The notes under the pieces were generated by a model that was not told the origin of the DNA, did not search any database, and was given only the letters and a program-made list of their open reading frames with translations. A stretch of 17,642 nt of DNA, from assembly GCA_002338445.1 (NCBI GenBank), contig DDII01000044.1, positions 1 to 17,642 on the forward strand, written 5' to 3'. The stretch comes from Cellvibrionales bacterium UBA1854. Its GTDB lineage: Bacteria > Pseudomonadota > Gammaproteobacteria > Pseudomonadales > Porticoccaceae. The translations under genes and the position numbers were made by a program. This document shows, piece by piece, positions 8,275 through 14,830 of this stretch. The stretch's first letter is position 1, and each line of letters opens with the position of its first letter.

Positions 8275-8310
8275 AATCTTTGGGTGGAATTTGTTGGGAG
8301 CAATAACACA

Positions 8311-10371
8311 ATGAAAATTACGGATACGGTATCGCTACAAATTAAGGACAGAGTGGCATTAATTACTATCGAAAATCCTCCAGTTAATGCGCTAAGTCAC
8401 AATGTTAGATCTGGTGTAAAAAAAGCTCTTGAGCTCGTTATGATTGATGATTTGGTGTCATCGATAGCCCTCAATTGTAGCGGAAAAACATTTTGTGCTG
8501 GTGCTGACATAAAAGAGTTCGGCGCTCCAATGCAAGAACCGGTTCACTCACAATTACATGACGTAATGGACGGTGTAGATAAACCGTTAATAGCTGTGAT
8601 ACACGGAACCGCTTTGGGCGGCGGTCTAGAATTAGCGCTGTGCTGCCACTATCGGGTGGCAATTTCCACAGCGAAATTAGGTCTTCCGGAAGTGCAACTT
8701 GGTATTTTGCCTGGTGCAGGAGGGACTCAACGTTTGCCAAGGCTAGTCGGGCCAAAGATAGCACTAGATATGGTTGTCTCTGGAACGCCGATTGGCGCAG
8801 AAGAGGCGCTTGATTATGGTTTGATCGATAAATTAGTGGATTCAGATTTGCTCTCGTCAGCATTCCTATTTGCTAAAGAAAAAGGGTTGTCCAGAGATAA
8901 GCCCATTCGTGTTAGAGATAGAAGTGATAAGTTAAAATTAGTGGACCATGGTATTTTCCGTGATACCCGAGAGCTTATTTCTCGTCGTGCCCGCGGATTT
9001 ATCGCCCCCGAATATAACATCCGTTGTATTGAAGCTGCTGTTAACAAGTCATTTGATGAAGGACTCTCGATTGAAAGCGATCTGGTAATGGAGCTGATGA
9101 GAGGTGATCAGGCGAGGGCCCAACAGTATTTTTTCTTTGCTGAGCGTCAAGCCTCCAAAATAGAAGGATTGGACAAGGAGATCAAGCATCGGCCAATTTC
9201 AAGTGTAGGAGTAATTGGGGGCGGCCTCATGGGTGGAGGTATATCCATGAGTATTGCAAATGTAGGTATTCCGGTAACCATAGTAGAGACGAGTCAAAAA
9301 GCTCTTGAAAAGGGCCTCGAAACCATACGTAAAAATTATGAGAGCACCGCAAAAAAAGGACGAATTACCGTTGATATTGCTAATGAGCGCTGCAAGCTAA
9401 TACAAGGATCACTGAAATTGGGTGACCTCAATGATTGCGATCTAATTATAGAAGCAGTGTTTGAGGAGATGAGTGTTAAAAAGGATATATTCTCAAGACT
9501 TGATTCAATTGCAAAGCCCGGTGCAATTCTTGCATCCAACACATCGGCCTTGGACCTGAACGAAATTGCTAGCGCGACGAAACGTCCAGAATCGGTTATT
9601 GGCCTTCATTTTTTTTCCCCCGCTAATATCATGAAATTGCTGGAAGTAGTGCGCGGCAAAAACACTTCAGATGATGTGATTGCGACCTGTATGAGTTTTG
9701 CGAAAAGGATAAGTAAGGTACCAGTGTTAGTTGGCGTGTGTCCAGGATTTGTCGGGAATCGTATTTTGCACTATCGACAAGTGCAGGCTAATCAACTTGC
9801 CTTAGAGGGAGTGCCAATCCAGCAGATAGACCGTGTGCTATATCAATTTGGTTTTCCAATGGGGCCGTTTCAAATGGGAGACCTAGCAGGCTTGGATCTA
9901 GGGTGGAATGCTGAAAAGTCAAACCCTAGTGATATAAGGGACTGTCTGTGCGGGTTAGGTCGTTTTGGGCAAAAATCGGGAAATGGATTCTATGACTATG
10001 AAGGGCGGAAGCCGATCCATTCTGAGATTGTTTCTGAGGTGATCAGAGATTGCGGACGCTTGCAGGGAATTGAACCCAGGAACTCAAGTGATAGTGAGAT
10101 TTTAGAGCGTTGCCTGTTACCTATGATAAATGAGGGTGCGAAAATTTTAGGGGAGGGGATAGCGAGTCGCGCCAGTGATATAGATGTCGTGTACGTGTAT
10201 GGTTACGGTTGGCCGCGATACAGGGGAGGGCCAATGCATTACGCTAACTGTCTTGGCCTCAAAAATGTGATAGAAAAACTCCTGCATTACAGGGAAATCA
10301 CGGGAGACGAATTCTGGACGCCCTGTCAGTTTTTAGTTGATCTTGCGGAGAGGCAAGGTATTTTTACTTAG
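8311..10371 (+). CDS. Bifunctional enoyl-CoA hydratase / 3-hydroxyacyl-CoA dehydrogenase
   Basis: This 686-residue cytoplasmic enzyme catalyses two consecutive steps of fatty-acid beta-oxidation: hydration of 2-enoyl-CoA and NAD-dependent oxidation of the L-3-hydroxyacyl-CoA. The N-terminal crotonase domain (about 1-190) has the oxyanion-hole segment CAGADIKEFG (62-71) and both catalytic glutamates, Glu107 in GGGLELAL and Glu127 in GLPEVQLG. The dehydrogenase part (about 297-475) has the NAD motif GVIGGGLMGGG (300-310) and the catalytic pair His433 (GLHFFSPA) and Glu445, with Asn483 in GFVGNR. A C-terminal dehydrogenase domain follows, with GRFGQKSGNGFYDY (550-563). The size matches the peroxisomal-type bifunctional enzymes better than the longer FadB, and no thiolase gene is next to it. 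The start is chosen at ATG 8311 (GGGAG 10 bases upstream); an in-frame GTG at 8260 would add 17 residues. Confidence 0.92.
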   Translation: MKITDTVSLQIKDRVALITIENPPVNALSHNVRSGVKKALELVMIDDLVSSIALNCSGKTFCAGADIKEFGAPMQEPVHSQLHDVMDGVDKPLIAVIHGTALGGGLELALCCHYRVAISTAKLGLPEVQLGILPGAGGTQRLPRLVGPKIALDMVVSGTPIGAEEALDYGLIDKLVDSDLLSSAFLFAKEKGLSRDKPIRVRDRSDKLKLVDHGIFRDTRELISRRARGFIAPEYNIRCIEAAVNKSFDEGLSIESDLVMELMRGDQARAQQYFFFAERQASKIEGLDKEIKHRPISSVGVIGGGLMGGGISMSIANVGIPVTIVETSQKALEKGLETIRKNYESTAKKGRITVDIANERCKLIQGSLKLGDLNDCDLIIEAVFEEMSVKKDIFSRLDSIAKPGAILASNTSALDLNEIASATKRPESVIGLHFFSPANIMKLLEVVRGKNTSDDVIATCMSFAKRISKVPVLVGVCPGFVGNRILHYRQVQANQLALEGVPIQQIDRVLYQFGFPMGPFQMGDLAGLDLGWNAEKSNPSDIRDCLCGLGRFGQKSGNGFYDYEGRKPIHSEIVSEVIRDCGRLQGIEPRNSSDSEILERCLLPMINEGAKILGEGIASRASDIDVVYVYGYGWPRYRGGPMHYANCLGLKNVIEKLLHYREITGDEFWTPCQFLVDLAERQGIFT

Positions 10372-10481
10372 CCAATTGTCGGTCTGGGGACTGCGTATTG
10401 AGGGCGAAGCTGAGAATTTTACCTTTCTCGTGGACTTTGGAGCTGTGTCAATCAGATAACCAACCGGCGGTTGTGCGAGGG

Positions 10482-11312
10482 TCAAGAGGCCTCTGGTTGT
10501 TCTGAGTTCACAATTACGACGTCTATATCAAGAGCAGAAATCACCCTTTCCACGGTATTACCTCGTAAATTTTTGACTTGTCCTGACTGTCCAAGAGTGC
10601 CCACCACGACAACATCTGCACTCAGTTCGCATGCGACCTTAGCAACTGCCTCATCTGTATAACCCTGGATCACATGAATTTGGTTTGATTTTAGCTTAGT
10701 TTCTCTCGCAAGAATTCCTCTGTCGGGATAGGACATAGAATCCATGTAGGCGTTTATAACATGAAATTGAGCATCATAAGACCTAGCTAGTTGACGCCCT
10801 TTTGTCAGGATAGATTTGTTAAGATCTTTTTGCCGAGGTCGTCGCGCCTGAAAATTTACCGCAGCTAAAACTACCTTTCGTTGTCTGCTTCCGCCTGCCC
10901 TCACCAACACCACTGGACAAAATGCACGCTTTAGGAGCTTCCATTCAAACTCCGAGAAGTAAAGACGCCTGTTGGATGCGGGCTTATTCGCCGGCACAAG
11001 AATACGGGAAGCATTAAATGCGTTTGCGGATTGTATTACCGCTTTTTGCCAATGCTCGGCCCATGAAATCTCTATCTGGTACTCCAATCTCGCTTTTTTA
11101 AGCGGATTATGTATTTTTTCCTCAAACCACGAAGTGTTCCTTGTGATATTTGTGTTGCTGATGCTGGTATCAGCGTTACCGGCATCGACAGCAACAAAAA
11201 CGCACATTTTAGGTTGGATGTCCATTAGCTGCGCCGTAGTGATTGCGCGCTCCAGAGCAACGTGATTATTTGTCGTTGGGTCAACAACGGCAAAAAAATT
11301 CTCTGCGGTCAT
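10482..11312 (-). CDS. uspE: Tandem universal stress protein, UspE-like
   Basis: The 276-residue protein consists of two UspA domains. The first (about 1-140) begins FFAVVDPTT and has only a degenerate nucleotide loop. The second (about 145-270) starts KVVLAAVNF and carries the ATP-binding pattern Gly-2x-Gly-9x-Gly: Gly238, Gly241 and Gly251 followed by Asn-Thr. The GNT ending is also found in Escherichia coli UspE, which has the same tandem build but is longer (316 residues). Such proteins are cytoplasmic and are induced under starvation or stress; their molecular role is unclear. The gene is divergent from gltX with 234 bases between the starts. The start ATG 11312 has an AGAGAA stretch about six bases upstream. 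The gene symbol is assigned by architecture and is less certain than the family. Confidence 0.85.
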   Translation of the reverse strand: MTAENFFAVVDPTTNNHVALERAITTAQLMDIQPKMCVFVAVDAGNADTSISNTNITRNTSWFEEKIHNPLKKARLEYQIEISWAEHWQKAVIQSANAFNASRILVPANKPASNRRLYFSEFEWKLLKRAFCPVVLVRAGGSRQRKVVLAAVNFQARRPRQKDLNKSILTKGRQLARSYDAQFHVINAYMDSMSYPDRGILARETKLKSNQIHVIQGYTDEAVAKVACELSADVVVVGTLGQSGQVKNLRGNTVERVISALDIDVVIVNSEQPEAS

Positions 11313-11343
11313 GAAAGTTCTCTTTTATGGGTAGATGTGTCAA

Positions 11344-11374
11344 AGTATACCATCTATGATATAAACATTTACAA
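11344..11374 (-). promoter_or_regulatory. Candidate extended -10 promoter of the uspE-like gene
   Basis: On the minus strand TGGTATACT gives an extended -10 (TATACT at 11344-11349). A TTGTAA stands 19 bases upstream (11369-11374), a spacing longer than ideal. Transcription would start about 25 bases before the ATG at 11312. Confidence 0.4.
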
Positions 11375-11496
11375 AATAATGCAAATAAGTAATGACTATT
11401 TTTCGACTATCATTTCTGAAATTGTCGAAAATGATGAAACTTCACTCAAGATAAATACATGAGAATTCGACCTAGAGAGAGTCTGCCGTTAAGACG

Positions 11497-11502
11497 TATA
11501 AT
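11497..11502 (+). promoter_or_regulatory. Consensus -10 box of gltX
   Basis: TATAAT is a perfect -10 hexamer 44 bases before the TTG start of gltX. No good -35 is found 16 to 18 bases upstream, so an activator or a weak -35 would be needed. The leader would be about 38 bases long, too short for a T-box or attenuator. Confidence 0.45.
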
Positions 11503-11533
11503 AGACTCACTGACTTATTGGCAGTTGAAATAT

Positions 11534-11540
11534 AAGGAGA
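11534..11540 (+). promoter_or_regulatory. gltX: Ribosome binding site that fixes the gltX TTG start
   Basis: AAGGAGA ends six bases before TTG at 11547. This strong Shine-Dalgarno sequence, together with the fact that the HVGT signature begins only 16 residues later, supports initiation at the rare TTG codon. No ATG or GTG lies between this site and the signature in frame. Confidence 0.8.
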
Positions 11541-11546
11541 CAAATC

Positions 11547-13043
11547 TTGAGTATCCGCACCCGTATCGCTCCCTCGCCAACTGGGGATCCGCATGTTGGG
11601 ACTGCTTACGTTGCCCTTTTCAACTTGGCATTCGCGCGAAGTCATGGAGGCAAATTTTTGTTGCGAATTGAAGATACTGATCGTCAGCGCTCTACCCAAG
11701 CATCTGAAGACAAAATTCTAAAAGCGCTCAGGTGGTTGGGGCTTGATTGGGATGAGGGTCCTGACATCGGAGGAGAGTTCGGTCCCTACCGACAAAGTGA
11801 GCGTACTGAGATATATCGGAATTATGCATGTCAGCTTGTTGAGGAGGGTAATGCCTTTCGATGTTTTTGCTCTGCAGAACGTCTTGAAGAGGTGAGGAAA
11901 TCTCAAATGAAGAACCGACAACCCGTCGGTTATGATGGACATTGTCTTACGCTAAAGACCAGCGAAATAAAACGAAGGATTTCTGCAAAAGATCCGTATG
12001 TAATACGGATGAAAGTTCCTCAGGACGGGCAGTGCACCTTCGATGATATTTTGAGGGGTGCTATATCAATTGATTGGAGCCAGATTGACTCTCAGATTTT
12101 ACTAAAATCTGATGCCATGCCCACTTACCATCTCGCAAATGTAGTGGATGATCATCTGATGGGAATTACCCATGTCATTAGAGGTGAGGAGTGGATTAAT
12201 TCGACTCCGAAACACATTTTGTTGTATGAATATCTTGGATGGGATCAGCCTAAATTCTGTCATCTACCACTTCTTCGAAACACAGATAAAACTAAGTTGT
12301 CAAAGCGCAAAAATCCTACGAGCATTTTGTATTATGAGCGGATGGGATTTCTTCCCGAGAGTCTTTTAAACTATTTAGGTCGAATGGGATGGTCGATGCC
12401 GGATGAAAGAGAAAAGTTCAGTCTAAGGGAAATGTTCGAATCCTTCGATATATCAAGAATCTCATTAGGTGGACCCGTTTTCGATGTTGAGAAGCTTCGT
12501 TGGTTAAATGGAGTTTGGATTAGGGAAGAATTGTCTGATGAGCAGCTGGCGAATCGCATTGTTAATTGGTCATTTAATCAAGAAAAATTGATAAAGTTTT
12601 TGCCACATGCTCGAGACCGAATCGAGATTCTATCAGATTTAGCCCCTCTTGGATCCTATTTAGTCTCTGGGATGCTAAACATCGATCGGTTGGATCTGAC
12701 GACATCTCATTTGGATGAAGAGCAAACTATCCAAGTTCTACAATACAGTATTTGGCGGCTGGAGGGTTTGAAAGATTGGAATCGTGAAGAAATTCTCAGT
12801 GCTTGTGACTTTGTGTCTACCATGATGAATATGAAATTAAAGATTATTTTAGGCCCGGTCTTCGTGGCGCTATCGGGCAGTACTGTCTCAATATCGGTAA
12901 TGGATTCCATGTGCCTTCTTGGGCGAGAAATGTCACTGGCGCGACTGCGTCATGCGCTCGAACTGATGGGTGGTTTGGGAAAGAAGAAACAAAAAAAATT
13001 AGAAAAAACTTTTAATGACGCTGTTTCTTCGGAATTAATCTAA
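11547..13043 (+). CDS. gltX: Glutamyl-tRNA synthetase
   Basis: This 498-residue class I synthetase attaches glutamate to tRNA-Glu in the cytoplasm. It has the catalytic Rossmann fold signatures IAPSPTGDPHVGT (7-19, HIGH motif) and KLSKR (250-254, KMSKS motif), the LRIEDTD segment (39-45) that contacts glutamate, and NVVDDHLMGITHVIRGEEW (198-216). A zinc-type insertion with Cys106, Cys108 and Cys133 is present; the His ligand of the E. coli enzyme, two residues after the last Cys, appears to be Thr135. The C-terminal helical anticodon-binding domain ends in ALELMGG. Segments such as LLRNTDKTKLSKRKNPTSI and LNYLGRMGWSMPDEREKF resemble the Pseudomonas enzyme, and the length matches. Translation starts at TTG. 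tRNA-Ala follows 71 bases after the stop codon, an order also known from Pseudomonas. Confidence 0.97.
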   Translation: MSIRTRIAPSPTGDPHVGTAYVALFNLAFARSHGGKFLLRIEDTDRQRSTQASEDKILKALRWLGLDWDEGPDIGGEFGPYRQSERTEIYRNYACQLVEEGNAFRCFCSAERLEEVRKSQMKNRQPVGYDGHCLTLKTSEIKRRISAKDPYVIRMKVPQDGQCTFDDILRGAISIDWSQIDSQILLKSDAMPTYHLANVVDDHLMGITHVIRGEEWINSTPKHILLYEYLGWDQPKFCHLPLLRNTDKTKLSKRKNPTSILYYERMGFLPESLLNYLGRMGWSMPDEREKFSLREMFESFDISRISLGGPVFDVEKLRWLNGVWIREELSDEQLANRIVNWSFNQEKLIKFLPHARDRIEILSDLAPLGSYLVSGMLNIDRLDLTTSHLDEEQTIQVLQYSIWRLEGLKDWNREEILSACDFVSTMMNMKLKIILGPVFVALSGSTVSISVMDSMCLLGREMSLARLRHALELMGGLGKKKQKKLEKTFNDAVSSELI

Positions 13044-13075
13044 AAGGCGATGATCATCTGCCCCAAGACTTGTGC

Positions 13076-13104
13076 TTGACTTGCTACCCGCCGGTACCTA
13101 CCAT
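13076..13104 (+). promoter_or_regulatory. Candidate promoter of tRNA-Ala
   Basis: TTGACT (13076-13081) and TACCAT (13099-13104) have an ideal 17-base spacer and five and four consensus matches. A start near 13111 would give a precursor with only a few extra 5' bases for RNase P to remove. The tRNA could also be reached by read-through from gltX, since no terminator is seen between them. Confidence 0.5.
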
Positions 13105-13114
13105 TAAAACTTAA

Positions 13115-13190
13115 GGGGCCTTAGCTCAGCTGGGAGAGCGCAACACTGGCAGTGTTGAGGTCACCGGTTCGATCCCGGTAGGCTCCACCA
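13115..13190 (+). tRNA. tRNA-Ala (anticodon GGC), CCA encoded
   Basis: A complete 76-base cloverleaf can be folded by eye. The acceptor arm pairs GGGGCCT with AGGCTCC, leaving discriminator A and encoded CCA. The D arm is GCTC/GAGC, the anticodon arm CAACA/TGTTG encloses the loop CTGGCAG (anticodon GGC), and the T arm ACCGG/CCGGT encloses TTCGATC. The acceptor stem contains the G3-U70 wobble pair, the main identity element read by alanyl-tRNA synthetase. The anticodon reads GCC and GCU codons. The cysteine synthase stop codon lies only eight bases beyond the CCA end, on the opposite strand. Confidence 0.97.
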
Positions 13191-13198
13191 AAGTTAAT

Positions 13199-14200
13199 CT
13201 AACTGCTCTCCAACCAATCTGGATACTTGAGTTCCTTAGATGTAAGAAAGTCTGGGTTGAACAATTTTGAGAGATACCTCGTACCTGAGTCACATAAAAC
13301 TGTGACAATACAATGCCCGGGCCCCAACTCTCTGGCTAACCTAATAGATCCGGCAACATTTATTCCGGAACTGCTACCCAAAAATAACCCTTCCTCTTCA
13401 ATCAGACGAAACATAACGCTTATAGTTTCTTGATCAGGAATAGAAAAAGCTTTATCAACTTCAATATTATCCAGATTGGAGGTTATTCTTCCTTGCCCAA
13501 TACCTTCGGTAATACTTGATCCTTCAGCCTTGAGCTCACCATTTGTGTAATAGTTGTAAAGAGCAGCTCCAGGTGGGTCTGCTAAACAAATTTTAATTTT
13601 TTTATTTTTCCCTTTTAAAAATTGACTTACTCCAGCAATAGTTCCTCCAGTTCCAATAGCTGAAACAAAGGCATCAACTGAACCCTTTGTTTGATTCCAA
13701 ATCTCCGGACCAGTGGTTTCAAAATGACCTCTTCTGTTAGCTTGATTATCAAACTGATTAGCCCAAATTGCGCCCTGATCATTTTCTTTATCAAGTTTTT
13801 TAGCTAACCTTTTTGAAAATTTAACATAGTTATTTTTATCTTTATAAGGCACTGCAGGTACGGTAATAAGATTTGCACCACAAGCTCTTATTAATTGTAA
13901 TTTCTCTTTGCTCTGAGTTTCTGGAACGACTATCGTTGCTTTGTAACCTTGAGAATTTGCTATCAAGGCTAGTCCTATTCCGGTATTCCCGGCAGTCCCT
14001 TCAACTATAGTACCCCCAGGTGATAGCGCACCTTTTTCAATTGCATCTTTAACTATATACCAAGCAGCTCGGTCTTTTACTGATCCACTTGGATTCATAA
14101 ATTCTGCTTTTCCTAAAATTTCACATCCAGTCTCCTCAGAAGGACCATTCAATCTTATCAAAGGGGTATTACCAATTAGGTTTATGAAGTCTTGTGCCAT
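13199..14200 (-). CDS. cysK: Cysteine synthase (O-acetylserine sulfhydrylase), CysK-like
   Basis: The 333-residue protein is a fold-type II PLP enzyme expected to make L-cysteine from O-acetylserine and sulfide in the cytoplasm. Lys42 in NPSGSVKDR forms the PLP Schiff base, GTGGT (183-187) is the phosphate cup, and Ser305 in CDSGTRYLS contacts the pyridine nitrogen. The substrate loop is GTAGNTG (68-74) where E. coli CysK has TSGNTG, a Ser-to-Ala change I remember from a subgroup of proteobacterial cysteine synthases. Base use differs from its neighbours: two sampled 60-base rows (13561 and 13801) hold only 19 and 16 G+C. The ATG at 14200 has no evident Shine-Dalgarno sequence. The gene abuts tRNA-Ala tail to tail and is bounded upstream by a partial copy of the tRNA 3' end, suggesting acquisition by transfer. 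A related beta-replacement activity cannot be excluded. Confidence 0.9.
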   Translation of the reverse strand: MAQDFINLIGNTPLIRLNGPSEETGCEILGKAEFMNPSGSVKDRAAWYIVKDAIEKGALSPGGTIVEGTAGNTGIGLALIANSQGYKATIVVPETQSKEKLQLIRACGANLITVPAVPYKDKNNYVKFSKRLAKKLDKENDQGAIWANQFDNQANRRGHFETTGPEIWNQTKGSVDAFVSAIGTGGTIAGVSQFLKGKNKKIKICLADPPGAALYNYYTNGELKAEGSSITEGIGQGRITSNLDNIEVDKAFSIPDQETISVMFRLIEEEGLFLGSSSGINVAGSIRLARELGPGHCIVTVLCDSGTRYLSKLFNPDFLTSKELKYPDWLESS

Positions 14201-14258
14201 GATTAGTGATTTAGTACCGTAGATACATAATTAATATCTCTTAAGGATTCCACTATAT

Positions 14259-14292
14259 AACGTTAGGTCACACACTAAAAGTTTCTAACGTT
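14259..14292. repeat. Perfect 8-base inverted repeat upstream of cysK-like gene
   Basis: AACGTTAG (14259-14266) and CTAACGTT (14285-14292) form a perfect inverted repeat with an 18-base spacer, 59 bases upstream of the cysteine synthase start. Position and symmetry would suit a dimeric regulator site. There is no T run, so it is not an obvious terminator. Confidence 0.4.
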
Positions 14293-14367
14293 CCCTGCTT
14301 AGCTCCTCCATCTATTTTAATTAGAGTTACTTTCATGAGTTGTTCTCTGAGTAGTTATGAAGGAAAA

Positions 14368-14391
14368 GGAACCTAGGATATAGGCGGTTCC
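14368..14391. repeat. Inverted repeat next to the tRNA-end fragment
   Basis: GGAACC (14368-14373) and GGTTCC (14386-14391) are perfect inverted arms with a 12-base spacer. The repeat lies 14 bases before the partial tRNA-end copy. It may be a hairpin, a protein site or part of a decayed tRNA-like sequence; nothing in the sequence decides between these. Confidence 0.35.
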
Positions 14392-14404
14392 AATTCTTAA
14401 CCAG

Positions 14405-14421
14405 AAGCTCCACCAAATTTA
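14405..14421 (+). repeat. Imperfect direct repeat of the tRNA-Ala 3' end (att-like)
   Basis: This 17-base stretch matches 13180-13196, the last acceptor bases, CCA and six flanking bases of tRNA-Ala, at 15 positions, including an uninterrupted 11-base core GCTCCACCAAA. The two copies lie in the same orientation about 1.2 kb apart and enclose only the cysteine synthase gene and its upstream DNA. The upstream sequence does not complete a tRNA, so this is a fragment, as expected of an attachment site or a duplicated 3' end. Confidence 0.45.
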
Positions 14422-14830
14422 TTGGCATTAGGAGTGTAGGATGCTAACCGGACAAAGAAGGTTGTAAATCTTGATTCCTGAACCGGCATTCGGCCGTTAA
14501 TCTGTGTTTTGACAATGAAGAATAATGCCGATTGATTCGTCCAATATTGTTGATGAATCCTTTTGGTTCAATCAGATACTTGTTCCTCACCAGCAACTAC
14601 CAGTTACTGAGTATTGGGTGCTCTTAGTCAGCGAAACGCGCTGAGACTTCCTCAATGCACATCGCCACACAATATTCTGGATGATTTTAACTCACCTTAC
14701 CAGGATATATCTTTAAAATTCCAAAAGAGTTCTTTTTAATTAGATTCTTGTTTCTCCACTCTTAATCAAGTGTGTAATAATTAACAGGAACATCCAGCTT
14801 TATAAATAGTGCAAATAGAATTTTGTCCTT

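Larger units (their letters stand above)
14201..14830. other. 630-base region without a recognisable gene
   Basis: No open frame with a ribosome site or a known family is visible on either strand. The region holds two inverted repeats (14259-14292 and 14368-14391), a partial copy of the tRNA-Ala 3' end (14405-14421), and otherwise irregular sequence. It must contain the promoter of the cysteine synthase gene on the minus strand and probably that of the sulfatase gene on the plus strand, although no convincing -35/-10 pair stands out. It may be remnant DNA left by an insertion at the tRNA gene. Confidence 0.55.

Noticed and set aside
8260..8310. GTG start adding 17 residues to the beta-oxidation enzyme
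   Set aside because: The extension lies outside the crotonase fold, a candidate -10 box falls inside it, and the ATG at 8311 has its own ribosome site.
10461..10494. Hairpin-forming sequences (CAACCGGCGGTTG and AGAGGCCTCT) between the convergent beta-oxidation and uspE-like genes
   Set aside because: Neither is followed by a T run on either strand, so I do not call a terminator.
11262..11462. Plus-strand 66-codon frame between uspE-like gene and gltX
   Set aside because: It begins antisense inside the uspE-like gene, has no ribosome site and matches no family.
11459..11671. Plus-strand 70-codon frame running into gltX
   Set aside because: It overlaps the strongly supported gltX start in a different frame and encodes nothing recognisable.
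13126..13308. Minus-strand frame of 60 codons overlapping tRNA-Ala, containing a PTGIEPVTSTLP segment
   Set aside because: This is a well-known artefact: the reverse strand of a tRNA gene translates into this familiar false protein signature.
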